From Dermatemys mawii (lineage: Eukaryota; Chordata; Testudines; Dermatemydidae), in the NCBI GenBank assembly GCA_007922305.1, contig ML677364.1, positions 19,120,538-19,184,537 on the forward strand: a DNA stretch of 64,000 nt. The letters are read 5' to 3'. Position 1 is the stretch's first letter. The number at the start of each line of letters is the position of its first letter. The position numbers and the translations under genes were made by a program. Below are positions 23,167 to 35,489 of the stretch, one piece after another. Below the pieces are notes generated by a model, which saw only the letters and a program-made list of their open reading frames with translations, made no database searches and had not been told where the DNA came from.

Positions 23167-23583
23167 CACCTTTTTAGATGCAGATGATGCCAACAGTGAG
23201 TTTGGGGTGCACTCAGCTGATCAGGCCAGCTGAGACTCATGGCTAGATACCAGGGACACCCTTGCCCTCTGGCATTGGGATGCTGTTAGGTTATACTCCC
23301 TTTTCCCATGTTATGGCAAAAAATCATTCTGCTACTGCAGGCTGCCTTGGTTCATCCTTTTCTTTGGAGCAAAGGTGCTTGACAAATAAGATCTCAGCAG
23401 GACTGCTGCTGACAGGGTGCTGAAGGAGCACTGTTTTAGTTGATATCAACAACATTTCTTATGTTGGTCATCCGGACATGTTCATTTTTCTTTGCATCCT
23501 CTCTTGAAATGCACATTCATCACCCCAGCTATTAAATTGTTATCCACTAAGATAACAGAAGGGCGCAAATAATATTTCTAGCC
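23167..23583. other. Unassigned unique DNA
   Basis: Nothing recognised between the CR1 end and the hAT element. Confidence 0.45.
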
Positions 23584-24354
23584 CAGGGGTGGGCAAACGT
23601 TTTGGCCCGAGGGCCACATCGGGGTATGGAAATTGTATGGCGGGCCATGAATGCTCACAAAATTGGGGGTTGGGATGCGGGCAGGGGTGAGGGCTCTGGC
23701 TGGGCATGCGGGCTATATGGTGGGTCCAGAAATGAAAAGTTCAGTGTGTGGGAAGGGGCTTCAGGCTGGGGCAGGGGGTTGAGGTGCGGGGGAGGGCTCT
23801 GGGGTGGGGCTGAGGATGAGGGTTTGGAGTGCAGGAAGGTGCTCTGGTCCGGGACCAAGGGGTTTAGAAGGGGGATCAGGGCTGTGGCAGGGGATTGGGG
23901 TGTGGGAGGGGTGAGGGGGTCAGAGGTGCAGGCTCCAGGCAGCACTTAGCTCAAGCAGTTCCCAGAAGCAGCGGCATGTCCCCCGTCTGGCTCCTATGTG
24001 GAGGTGCAATGAGGCAGCTCTACACTCTGCCCTGTCTGCAGATGCTGCCCCTGCAGCTCCCATTGGCTGTGGTTCCCAGCCAGTGGGAGCTGCATGGATG
24101 CCGCTTGGGGCATGGGCAGTGTGCGGAGCCCTTTGACTGCCCCTACATGTAGCAGCCGGAGGGGGAACACACTGTTGCTTTCAAGAGCTGTGCAAAGCCA
24201 CAGTATGCGTAGAGCAGGGCAAACCCACAACCCCACTCCCTGACTGGAGCGCCGGAGCAGGGCAAGCCCTGGACACTTGGCGGGAACTCAAGGACCAGAT
24301 TAAAATGTCTGACAGGCCAGATGCAGCCCCTAGGCCATAGTTTGCCTACCCCTG
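23584..24354 (+). mobile_element. hAT element, 771 bp, non-autonomous
   Basis: Terminal repeats: left CAGGGGTGGGCAAACG, right (inverse) CAGGGGTAGGCAAACT. The flanks TTCTAGCC (23576-23583) and TTCTAGTT (24355-24362) are an imperfect 8-bp target duplication. The interior starts GGCCCGAGGGCCACATCGGG and then has a G-rich GGGGC/GGGGTG minisatellite-like stretch (about 23660-23930) that opens frames of 96-115 codons on both strands. These frames have no transposase features. No catalytic core is present. Confidence 0.75.
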
Positions 24355-24601
24355 TTCTAGTTAGTTGCTATAGAAGTAGCAGGCTATATTATGCCTTTCC
24401 CTTCCTCCTCTTTACATAAAGCACAATATGGTATAGCAAATAACAGCTTGAATACTGTAGGATGGAGATGGATCTTTTCTATAGGGGACAAGAGGATCAT
24501 CCTCTCAAAGGATACTTTATATCAAATATCAGGTACAGTATATTTTTTAAAAAATATAGCCCAGTCCAAAAACACAAAGCTAGCTCTTCAGAAATATGAT
24601 T

Positions 24602-25585
24602 GAGTGTGTGATGGGGCTGTGACTCTGGTAAACCAAGTGCCAGCTCTAGGCAAGGCTATAGGGGTTAGCTAAGAACTGACAAACTCAGACATAACGCTAT
24701 ATGTTAGGTTTGTTCAAACTAGGCATTTGTCTTATAAAAATGTATTTAGTGTTTAGATTCTATGAAATGCTGGAAAGTTGCTGCATGCATTAATCTTACT
24801 TACAATGTCTGTGTTCCATGCTATAAGGAAATATGTACATTTGCTTTATAACTTTAACACGTTTGCTCTGAATTTGTGAACACAGGCACAAGAATCATCC
24901 TTATCGTGTATAAACAAGCCATTAAGGCACATCACAATACCAAGGATTGGTGAATGGCCTTATCACATCTTGAAAATGCTATTGAGAAAGGGAGCTTGTC
25001 TCATGGACGGGAAGGCAAATGTAAAAAAACCTGGGTCACCAGAAAATTTTTCATCTCTTTGCTCTGTCACAACGTCAGAGACACTAAACTGAAGCAGAGA
25101 TCCCAGGGTCAACCTGGGTTCACCCTGAAAGACATTTGGAATGGACAGATTCCTTAATCTCTGTCATCTTTAAGAATCATAAATGGTAACTCACTTGTGT
25201 GTTTGCTGGCTTTATCCTGTAAATAACACTCATTTCTTTCTCTTAGTTAATAAACCCTTGGATAGTTTATTACAGGATTGGCTGCAGGGTTGTATTTGGT
25301 GTAAGATCTGGGGTACCCTTCGAAAGTGACTGGTCTCTTGGTACTGGAAGCAACTTGAATATTTTGCGATTTTTGGTGTGATTGTTTATCACTAAGTCCC
25401 TCTTGCAAGGGTGGCAAGAGATAAGAAGTCTAAGGGGACTGTCTGTAAGGCTGTTACAGTAATCTAGGAGTTCACATTTGTTACTATGTTGGTGAAATAT
25501 AGTCATAGAACATACCACCAGTTTAGGGTGTCTACCCTGTTTTTGCCAGTCTGCACTGATGTAGACAAGCACGGTCATGAGCAAT
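24602..25585 (+). mobile_element. Solo-type LTR, copy B
   Basis: It is related to 931-1873 (copy A). It keeps the TAAATAACACTCATTTC / AATAAACCCTTGGATAGTTT block near 25218-25270, the GTAAGATCTGGGGTACC and GGTACTGGAAGCAACTTGAA blocks and the 25469 GTTCACATTTGTTACTATG block. Relative to copy A the central part (about 24960-25180) is different. No internal region is attached. Confidence 0.5.
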
Positions 25586-28429
25586 GCCAGGTGCATTCAC
25601 CACACATCAGCATGGATGAGGTTATGGTGGCAAGAGATGACAATCAACCTTAAGCTGCAGCTGCTAGTGAGCCAAGGGGCAATGAGACTGAGAATGAAGC
25701 TCACCTGGGCAGGAATTAATGGGGATTGGGGAGGACTTCTATACAGCCAAGGAGCTGAGGATGGAATGGGGCTGCACTGATGTGAGCCTGCAGTCCCACT
25801 CCCTGATGGAACGGGAAGCATAGGAGCCTCAGAAAGGCCATCTAGGAAGCAGTCCAGAGAAGGAACAGTAAGGTCACAGGGATAGACCTGAACTGCTGGT
25901 TTTAGGGTCCCTAGATTGGAAACTGATACAGCCAGCAGGCCCACGTTCCTGTACCCACAACTGCTGGAGTACAACTCCCTTGTACTGGAGTGGTACGGTC
26001 AGCACAGTGGATAGGAAGATTGCCTGAGACTTTGAGGAAGGAGACTCTGATAATACCCCAGAAGGGGAGGATGATGACGTCTTGGCCGGAGGACTAAGCT
26101 ATGAAGGTGGTAGCAGGGAGTGGCTGCAGAGTGCGTACCTGGGGCAACGGGCTGAGCAACTGCCGGACGGTGCATAGAGAGTCTCAAGCTAATTCGCCAG
26201 ATGAGTCACAAGGAGGTGCTGCCAAGCAGTGAGTAACAGAGCCCCAGGAGCAAGTCATCTCTGGCAGGAGGGATTTAGTGGTATATAGAGACGGGTGGGA
26301 GGAGAGCAGGAGACAACTGGAATTCTATCTACCTTCCATTTAGCAGTGCCAGAATTCTTCTGGGCTCTCCCAAGATCCACCCACAAGCACCATGCTGCTC
26401 CTGTTCCCCACCCTTCTGTGCCTGCTTTCCATTTCTGTGCACCTTGTGTCCTCCCCATGCCCAAACTGGGAAAGGGTGGGTTGTTCCAGCATCCATATTT
26501 TCTACTTCAAAGCATCCTTAGCTGCCTTTGTAGCCTGTCACAACCATACTCCCATTCATAAATAATTACCACTTGCACTACCACAGTCCATACGATGATC
26601 TTGAAGGATTTTCCAAAATCACTAATCATCCTTGACCCTAACAGAAATCCTCATCCACCTAACAGAAGCTGCAGAGGGAATTTACATGAAATTCTCATCA
26701 TCAAGACCTTTTAAAGTTGGGACTTCTCTTAAGGTTTCTCAAGTGTCCATTGGTCTATGGCCCTGTACATCACACACCTTACTGGAGAGGAACCCTGGGT
26801 TTGTGCCCTTCTTACTGAGACCTCTCACTCAGGATAAGGTTTTGGACATCTTGCCATAAGGGTAGCTCTCTCTCTCTAACACAGTCTATGTGATAATTCC
26901 CCAAACAGCCCTAGGTCACGATTGGCTTAATTAAAACCATATTTATTAAGAATAGAGAGATAAATCCATAATGTAACAGAACTAATTAATGTCATAGCTA
27001 ACTTGAAACTCTGCAAACTTCAAATTAGCTAGACTACCATCAGCTTCAGTTACAGTGTAATAAATGGATGGCATATTTCACTTTTAGAAATCCACTTCTC
27101 CTCTCTGACCCTCTGGGTCAGACAGCTCCAGGGACATACCCTCTCCCACTCTGTCCCAGTGGATATATTTTCATTGATCATTCCTACCATTCATTCTGTT
27201 TCAAAATACATATGAATTATTGACACACACCAAATCTTCTGGCACTGTTCTAAGTCTGAATTTGACAAGCCACTTAAGTCCAATGACTTTTTTTGAGGGG
27301 GTTGGGGGGGGGGAATAGTGGTATTTGTTGTGTTGGGTTTTGTTTCCTGTTCATCACAGTCTGGTGTTCCTTGCCCCCAGCAGCATGCTAAGCAGCAACA
27401 GGATTTTTCCTGCTCCACTCAGAACCCGGAATACTATATAGCTATAAGGAAGTGTAATGAAGGCCAGTGGCAGATTAAAGTATGATTTTAACATACCTTC
27501 TAATCCACTTGCTGTATTCTCACCAGGGCCCACAGTATGCCCAAGAAAGATCCTTAAAAATGTTTTCAGCAACTCATACCATCCCTCATTATTTTAACCC
27601 TGCAGCAACATTCTTGTACATGGATTTTGTCCTTCCCACCCGCAGCTTTCTAAGAGAAGCCTACATTTAGCCTCAATCCATTCTGTGGTGTAGCCAGCCC
27701 CTTGACTTAGAGAGAAGAGAATCAGCAGCCAAGGAGCAGCACCCAGCCACTGCTATTTTCTCACTCTCCGATGCATTTATTCATTTTTGCTATCTTCTGA
27801 CATACTGATTAGCTCTCCATTGTTAACAGGGTTTTAGACACACATTCTATACAGCAGAACAATTGTGAAAGGAGATAATTTCTCATGGACAGGTTAAATC
27901 TTCAGCAATCATGAGTGAATGCAGAGTTGAAGAAGCAATAATGTTCTGTATCCACTTGTTTTGCAAAGAGAAAGTATTCTGCAATAAATATAACCTGCTA
28001 GACTTTCACATTCTTTATTCCAGCCCTTAAGTGGCTGATGAAGTTCTTGAAGTTAGTGCTTTTAGATGTGCAGAATCACATTTTAATAAAATCATATCCT
28101 TTCTACTAAATCAGTGTTTTTGCGTGATGTGTAAACCTGATTATCAGGCTTCACAAGGAAAGATAACGGTAGGATACACTTTTTGTCTAAAGAGAGTTGG
28201 CACTTAATAACCTCTTCAGACAGACACTAAAAACATATTGTAGCTAATTCTGTTACCTTAGCAAAGTTTTACTATAAAGTGAGTGAGAAAAACAACGCAA
28301 AAGGAAAGTGAGGATATGCCCTATGTGCTATGTTACAAGTTGCAATTTATAGGATTCTTAGCCGAGATTCAGCAAGATACTAAAGCAATTGCCTAATTGT
28401 AAACATGTGAGTTCTCCTTGAGGCTATAT
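25586..28429. other. Mostly unique DNA
   Basis: 25586-26290 is GC-rich and repeat-like in texture but unassigned; the 125-codon minus-strand frame at 25597-25974 has no motif. There is a G-rich run at about 27297-27313. The rest shows no gene or recognised repeat. Confidence 0.35.
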
Positions 28430-28645
28430 TCACATGCTTAAAATTAAGCACATGCTTAAGTATCTCGCCGAATGTAGCCCCTGTGGTGTGACCCACAAAG
28501 CTTCCAGAGTTAGATACCCCCAGCATGACATCAATCCACGAAACTCCTGGTTGGCGGCTCTGTGGGCACCTAATCTCACTTGGTGTCTAATGTTCTGCTG
28601 GAATAGTTCCAAGCACCTATGTTTTAGACCCTGGGGCATGTGCAC
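28430..28645. repeat. CATGCTTAA-type interspersed repeat
   Basis: Contains TTCACATGCTTAAAATTAAG followed by CACATGCTTAAGTATCTCG, a small inverted-repeat motif (CATGCTTAA...TTAAGCATG) that is widespread in turtles as I recall it. Another trace is at 59965-59990. Boundaries are uncertain. Confidence 0.35.
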
Positions 28646-28959
28646 TGCAGCCCCACTAGAGACTAGCAGACTGCATGGCTAGGCAGCAATTCTGCAGAAA
28701 AGGACCTATGAGTTACAGTGGACAAGAAGCTGGACATGAGTCAGTGTGGAAGGAGGCTGGTGCCTAACTTATTCCTGTACGAAACACCTAAGGTACCTTA
28801 GTTGCCTGACTGCAGGTAACTGGTTCCCGTTCCTGGATTGCTCCGTGCAGTAGAGATTTGGGCACTTATCCTTGAGAGAAGGGCAGGGTTTTAGTGCACA
28901 CCCTCTCATCTGCATCTCCCATTGTCCAGCTTAGGCAGGTACAAGCCTCGTGTGCTGGC

Positions 28960-29720
28960 TTATGTGGGTCACATTCCTACACTGGTGGTGGTGTACGGGG
29001 TAGGTGTAGCCACACACCCACAGTGAAAAGTATACGGTGTCCACACTGAGGTATGTTCCTACTATACCAGTGAAGCCCTCTGGCAGAGGAGAAGCCGGGG
29101 GAAAGACTTTGGCAGCTCCCTGTCCCCTGCTGGAGTCTGCTCCTACAGCAAGGAAGGGCTTCAGCAGCAGGGAGCCCTTCCCTGCTGTCTCCCCTCTGCC
29201 AAATCCTTTCGCTTCTTTTCCTTTAGCAGAGAAAAGCTCCAGCACTGGGAGGTAGAAGGGCACCACACTGCTAAAAATATCAGTGTAGACAGGGAGGCAA
29301 CAAGTAACTCTTGATGAGGGGGGGCAAAACTTAAAGGTTCTGAGGGGGCATGTGACTGCCCCATGCTTGTCACCTCTACACCGCCCCCCCCCCCCACCTG
29401 CTTCAAGCTAGCACCAGTTTGCCCCCACTCCTCTCACCGCTTCTTCTCTATTTACTTCTCCCAGTACAGGCCCAGTCCCAGGAGCAGGAACTGCAGCAGC
29501 GGGCGAGGAAGGGATGGGTCTCAGCAGGCTCCCATGCACCCACTCTGGCAGAGCTGTGCTGCCAGCCCAGTCTCTCTTCTCTGCTCCGGGTGCCTCCTAG
29601 CCAGGCTCAGTGGGAGCGCTAGCTGCTGGTGCCTTTCCCAGGCACATCCCCCTCACCTGTGCTCAGGCCAGCTCTCACCCTGGCAGAAATGCATCTCACC
29701 TCTGCAGGGTGAGTAGAGCG
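28960..29720. repeat. GC-rich, repeat-like block with poly(C)
   Basis: 28960-29300 has a CCACACTGAGG... and ...CAGTGTAGACAGG frame that suggests a small DNA transposon with partial inverted ends. 29300-29720 is GC-rich and includes C12 at 29384-29395. No clean terminal repeats or target duplications were established, and frames of 111-117 codons on both strands carry no motif. Confidence 0.3.
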
Positions 29721-32608
29721 GTGTGGGGTATGTGCTCACACACATCCCCACAGCCTTCAGGCGTGCCTTTATTCTACTTGCCTAAGTCATGCCTCACAGG
29801 ATACGTTGCCAGTTATAAGCATGCAGGGGCGTGCTAGGCAGGCATGAAAGAAGCCCCAGAAAGAAGCATACAGTATAGGCACACCCATAGGCACCTTTCT
29901 CTTCCCAGTCATTGTATTTAGGAAGCGTAGGCTGCCAACTCTGGCTTTTCCAATCAGAGTGTTGTTCTTGTGATTTTTTTTTCTAAGGTCCAAAAAGTTA
30001 GGTGCCATGACAGTCAGCATTGTAACACCCAACTACCTTTCCAGAGAATGCCCCTAAGGCTTTGCTGTCATTCCATATATTTCCTGGAAAATCAGATGGC
30101 TGGACTCATTGCAGGCAACATGTATTAAATCTGCTCCAACATCTCCAAGGCACATGTTCATCACTTAATTATCAATTTAGTATCAAAGCCACAAAAGGTA
30201 AACTCTCTAACGAATCCCTGGTTTACAAATGACTCCAGTCACATACTTTTCATACAAACGTTGTGAACATAGGTTACTTCCAGATCATGCAGTTGTTTCT
30301 CCAGAGATCAATTAATGTGGAACCGAGGTGCTTTTGTTGACAATAGCTATTTTTCTCATCACCACCTAGTGAAAGTCTGACAGAATGGAGAAATGTAAAC
30401 TATTGTTATTACAAAATAAATGACAGTATAGTGACACTGCGGCTTTTGTAATAACTCAGTGTAGTCACAGGTCTGAACTGTTATAGGCCATATCCTCACC
30501 TGGTATAAATTGGCATAGTTCTATAGACTTCAATGTCCTGGAGCTGGAAACTGTTAGCACTTGATCTTGCTCCCTTGGAAGTCAGAGGTTTTATGGCTGT
30601 CAGTGAGAATAGGATCATGGCTTGAGACGGTAAGTTGAAGACTGTCTCTTCCTTTGTGTTTTCTCCTGGCTCTCAAATGCTAATAATTTACATCTATAAT
30701 TCATATGTTGTATCATTAAAACTTAAAGGAATTCCAAGCTAACTGCCTCCCCCTAGGTTTCCCGGTGTATCATCTTTTAATAGGCTCCTATATGGCAAGC
30801 TGAATGAATGATATGGCAAGCACAGTTGTTCAGGGGCTGGGGCTCCTTGTGAGTGCAGGGTCTGCCATGAGGATGCAGTTGCAGGATCAGGGCCTTAAAC
30901 TGTAAATTTTTCAGCCCAGGAGCTAGGGACTTTTTTAAACAAATCCATATTGTCCCTCATGTTTTGTGGGAGGCCTAGACGTGCTGATTTGTAGGCACCG
31001 AAAGGCTGGTTCTGCCTGGATCAGAAGAAATTTGTATATATGTTCTCTCTGCATGACATTCCCTTTGCAAATATAAGCAAAATAAGTCAGTGTGAAAAAG
31101 CATGATGACCTTTTTTTTTTTTAAAAAAAAGTATCGATTCCAAATTCTATGAAGTTTGAGATTCTGAAAATGTGGCTTTCTTGTCACTGTTACAGCTTTA
31201 GCTGGGTTGATTGCTGCTGTCAGAAGACAGCTTTTTCAGAAATCACCGAGAGAGCACGGAGCACGAATTTGTCATTTTTAAGCTAACCAATCTTATTTAT
31301 CTGGTTACATAATAGAACCAGGTCATATCTGTTCTCTCCCTGGAGATTCAGCCACCGGAATTTTAAAGTAGTCTTAGGTACAGCAGGATCCTGATTAATT
31401 GCATTAATCAATAAAGAGCAATTCCCCCAAAACCATATCAATTAAAAGAAAGGCACTGTGAGAAACCAGTCATTTTTGATGTATCATTTATCACAACAAC
31501 CTGGTGTTATTTGCTATGCATAATTCTTAGAACTTCGGTTACCATAGCAACAGGATGCAGCTTTTATACAAAGCAGGCCAAATTCTGCTCTTGGTTACTC
31601 AGAAGCAAATTCAGACTAACTCTCTGAGTGCATGGAATGACACTGATGCAAATCCAGAGTAACAGAGACAGATCTAGGCCTGTTATCGCTTTTATATAAT
31701 CTTCCCCCTGTGTACCCCCGCCCTGTCAGGAAGACAAGATGTTATTCTCTCCTGCTCTGAGTAAGCTCATAACGCAGTAGAATAATCAGACTTAATGACA
31801 GGTTAAACCACAAAGGAATGTTACATCTTATATGACATTAACTTAATCTGTAAGTTTGTGTATGAACTGGTCCTATTTAAAAATACTCCAGGAAAGAGCA
31901 AATCAGAATTTATTCCTATCATCAATTCATTATAAGGCTACATCCAGGGATGTTACAGAATAAACAGACATATGCAACTAAGGATAAATTCAAATTCTTT
32001 GGCTAAGGCATAGGACTTGATCTGGCAATAAGAACCTATGTCTCATTAACTTTGATGGGGCTCCAGGCAATTACGTGGGTCCACCCACATGGAATGTATA
32101 TTCATGTACGAAGCAATAGCTGGCCATATAATGTTCTTACCCCTTACATAGTACTCAGTAGAATCAATGGAAATATATCCACAGATCAAGGTAAGTATAT
32201 GAGCCAGTGTCTTCAAAAGAACCAGAGTCCAGATCAAAACAAAACATCCTCTTTGTTGGGCTTGATCTGTAAATACAAACATATAGTGGCATTTTCCAGA
32301 TTGCCAGCCAAATGAGAGGTTAGATTAAATACACATAGCAATGAAAAGAACCATTCTGGGAAAGTGCTGTGGCACTTAGTAGGATTAAACCAATAGGGTG
32401 CTACTCTAAAAATATCATGTCTGAATTTTCACTTGGTTAGGCCAGTTTTACTGGAGTTACACCTGCCTTAAATTGATATAACCAAGTGAAAAAGCAGGCC
32501 CATAGAATCTGAATAAAGCATGGGAACCGTTTTTGTAGGGTTTACTTTTTAGTCATCCTCCAGAATTCTACATCACGGAAATAAATTATATAAGGCAGCT
32601 CAAAAATT
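29721..32608. other. Unique DNA with a possible regulatory segment
   Basis: No gene seen. The 31200-31570 part is listed separately because its texture is unusual. A T12A8 run sits at 31111-31130. Confidence 0.4.
31200..31570. promoter_or_regulatory. Candidate conserved non-coding element with an RFX-type X-box
   Basis: GTTACCATAGCAAC at 31538-31551 fits the RFX site pattern GTNRCC-N2-RGYAAC exactly. Nearby are homeodomain-like sites (TTAATTGCATTAATCAATAA near 31397-31416) and a TATGCATAAT octamer-like site. The segment is outside recognised repeats. Function is an inference from motif content and composition only. Confidence 0.3.
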
Positions 32609-33950
32609 AGAATCATAGAAGATTAGGGTTGAAAGAGACCTCAGGAGGTCATCTAGTCTAACACCCTATTCAAAGCAGGACCAACCCCAATTAAATCAAT
32701 TCAGCCAGGGCTTTGTCAAGCCAGGCCTTAAAAACCTCTAAGGATGGACATTTGACCACCTCCCTAGGTAACTCATTCCACTACTTCACCACCCTCCTAC
32801 TGAAATAATGTTTCCTAATATCCAACCTAGACCACCCCCTCACTGTAACTTGAGACCATTGCTCCTTGTTCTGTCATCTGCCACCACTGAGAACAGCCAA
32901 GCTCCAGCCTCTTTGGAACCCTCTTCAGGCAACTGAAGGATGCTATCAAATCCCCCCTCACTCCTCTCTTCTGCAGACTAAATAACCCTCGTTCCCTCAG
33001 CCTCACCTTGCAAGTTGTGTGCTCCAGCCCCCTCATCAATTCTGCTGCCCTCCACTGGACTCTCTCCAATTAGTCCACATCCTTTCTGTAGTGGGGGAAC
33101 CAAAACTGCACACTATACTCCAGATGTGGCCTCACCAATGCCAAATAGACAGGAATAATCACTTCCCTCGATCTGCTGGCAATGCTCCTACTAATGTAGC
33201 CCAATATGCCATTGGAAACAAGGGCACACTGCTGACTCACATCCAGCTTCTTGTCCTCTGTAATCCCCAGGTCTTTTTCTGCAGAGCTACCACTTAGCTA
33301 GTCAGTCCCCAGTCTGTAGCAGTGCATGGGATTCTTCTGTCCTAAGTGCAGGACTCCCCGCTTGTCCTTGTTGAACCTCAAATTTCTTTTGGCCTAATCC
33401 TCCAATTTTTTTTATGTCACTCTGGACCCTATCCCCACCCTCCAGTGTATCAACCTCTCCCCTTGCTATGGGTGCAATCCGTCCCATCATCCAGATCATT
33501 AATGAAGATGTTAAGCAAACCCCTGGGGCACTTGCTTGATACTGGCTGCCAACTAGACGTCAAACCATTGATCACTACCCATCGAGCCTGACAATCTAGC
33601 CAGCTTTCTGTCCATCTTATAGTCCATTCATCCAATCCATACTTTTTAAAACTTGCTGGCAAGAATAGTGTGGGAGGCCATATCAAAAACTTTGCTAAAG
33701 TCAAGATATATCACGTTCACCGCTTTCCCCATATCCACAGATCCAGTTATCTCATCATAGAAGGCAATCAGATTGGTCAGGCATGACATGCCCTTGGTGA
33801 ATCCATGTTGATTGTTCCTGATCACCTTCCTCTCCCCCAAGTGCTTCAAAATGGATCCCTTGAAGACCTGCTCCATGATTTTTCGAGGGACTGAGATGAG
33901 GCTGATGGGTCAATAGTTCCCCTTTCTTATAGAAAGGGTATCATTCTCTA
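32609..33950 (-). mobile_element. CR1 LINE, 3' half
   Basis: On the minus strand it ends at the CR1 tail (TTCTATGATTCT, reversed at 32609-32620). Moving upstream there is the long 3' region (reversed motifs such as CACTATACTCCAGATGTGGC) and then reverse transcriptase remnants from 33300 to 33950. It is 5'-truncated, so no ORF1 and no endonuclease. Confidence 0.85.
33300..33876 (-). pseudogene. CR1 reverse transcriptase remnants
   Basis: Two minus-strand frames carry RT text: 33646-33876 includes QHGFTKGMSCLTNLIAFYDE and [18 protein letters not shown], the RT finger and motif A region (the [10 protein letters not shown] block is the well-known FSKAFDTVSH pattern), and 33450-33704 continues with [18 protein letters not shown] text. 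The polymerase copies CR1 RNA into the genome. The FADD-type motif C is not clearly preserved. Frames change between the pieces, so the gene is dead. Confidence 0.7.
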
Positions 33951-35489
33951 TTAGATTCAACAGGATTCTTTCACAATTAAGAGATCAACTATTATTCTAG
34001 TGGACTGTGTGTTCTCACAGGTTTACGATAGCTCATATAGTCACAACTAGTCCAAAAGAAGTCAAGTGACTTGTCACAGTCAGAACAGTTTAAAATGATC
34101 TCATTTTAGAGAAATATATTGCAAGGAAACCTTACATCAGCAATCCATTGAGTGAGGGGGAATAGATTGAGACCTACCAGAGTGTAATTCTTCAGTCACA
34201 AGAGAACAGGATGGCAGAGCTGGGGTCTCTGCAGAAGTGCTAGAAATATAATCAAATGACACGCATTCAAAAAGACAGGCCAGACTGAGAAAGCAGAGGT
34301 CTGATTCTTTTCCCATTGAAGCCAAGACACTCCACTGTTTTCTCTTTCTACTTCTGTCCACGATCCATAATATGGCTCTAGTGCAGTGTGCTCCTGAATC
34401 ACCAAATGCAGTTTGGTATTTATTGTGACTGGTGTGTGCTATACACTGGAGAATGTACCTGATAGTTGGCGAAAGGAAAAGTCAAACTGCACTTTCTCAA
34501 ATACCAGTGAATTACAAGGGCATTTTTGTTATTTTCAGAAGCTTGTGCCTTAACAAAATACACAAGTGATTATTTAAGTGAATGGGAGCTGTGATCTGTT
34601 TGAGGTGCTAATTAAATTCCCTAAGTGTTATATTTCAATTGCCACATCTCCTATTCAAACTCCCTTTTCCTGTGAATACAGAAAGCATTTCTAAAGTGCA
34701 TTAAAATGACCAATTCTAGAAAAATGCTATTTATTAAATGAAATGATTCTCCCATCTGTTTTGCCCCCAAACTGACACGTATGTATATTTCTGCAATGAG
34801 TCTCATATCACCAGTAATAAACTGCAAGGCGAGAAATGGGAGTTTTAACAGAGGTGGGTCCAGGCTAAACCTCTAGGTCTGAATTTTGTAGAAAACAATT
34901 CAAATCTGAATTTTGCAGCTGGCCCCTTTTCAATAATGAACACCATAAAAAACCCAACATAATTGTAACCCTAAACAATAGGACATTTGAAATCCAGATC
35001 CAGATTTAAATTTTTTAATTTAGATATAGGTAAAATTTTCAAACCCTTAGGGTAGGCAGCGACCCTGGAGGCCAGTTATGGAACAGTGGCTGCATCTCTG
35101 CCTCAGTTTCCCCTAAAGGGCTTTTAAATGAGGCTTTGGGCTATTATTTTGCTCCTTCTTAAATTGAGATATTTGGATTTCTGAGCATTCTGAGTACCTG
35201 AGAAGGTACTCTTCTAGGACTTTGAGTTTACTGGTCACCCCCATGATTGGTCCATCCCAGTCACCCTATGTCTGGCACCTGGCACTTTGTTGAAGCTCCT
35301 CACGTGTAAGCTCCTCTAGCACTTGAGGCATCTTAGACAGCATCTGCTAACCCCAGTACTTCAGCTTCACCCTACTGCTGGGCTTCTTGGGCACTAACAC
35401 AGTTTTTTTCCTGAAAAAGGCAGCATGCCTTTTCAAGCATGACAAAGTGACTTCTCTTTCTTTCCTCTACTAGCCCTGCCTGCTTGTCA
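33951..35489. other. Unique DNA
   Basis: No gene or recognised repeat. Open frames of 69-74 codons only. Confidence 0.45.

Noticed and set aside
23602..23949. 115-codon plus and 96-codon minus open frames
   Set aside because: Both are produced by a G-rich repeat inside the hAT element 23584-24354.
25597..25974. 125-codon minus-strand open frame
   Set aside because: No motif, GC-rich repeat-like context, and overlapping frames on the other strand.
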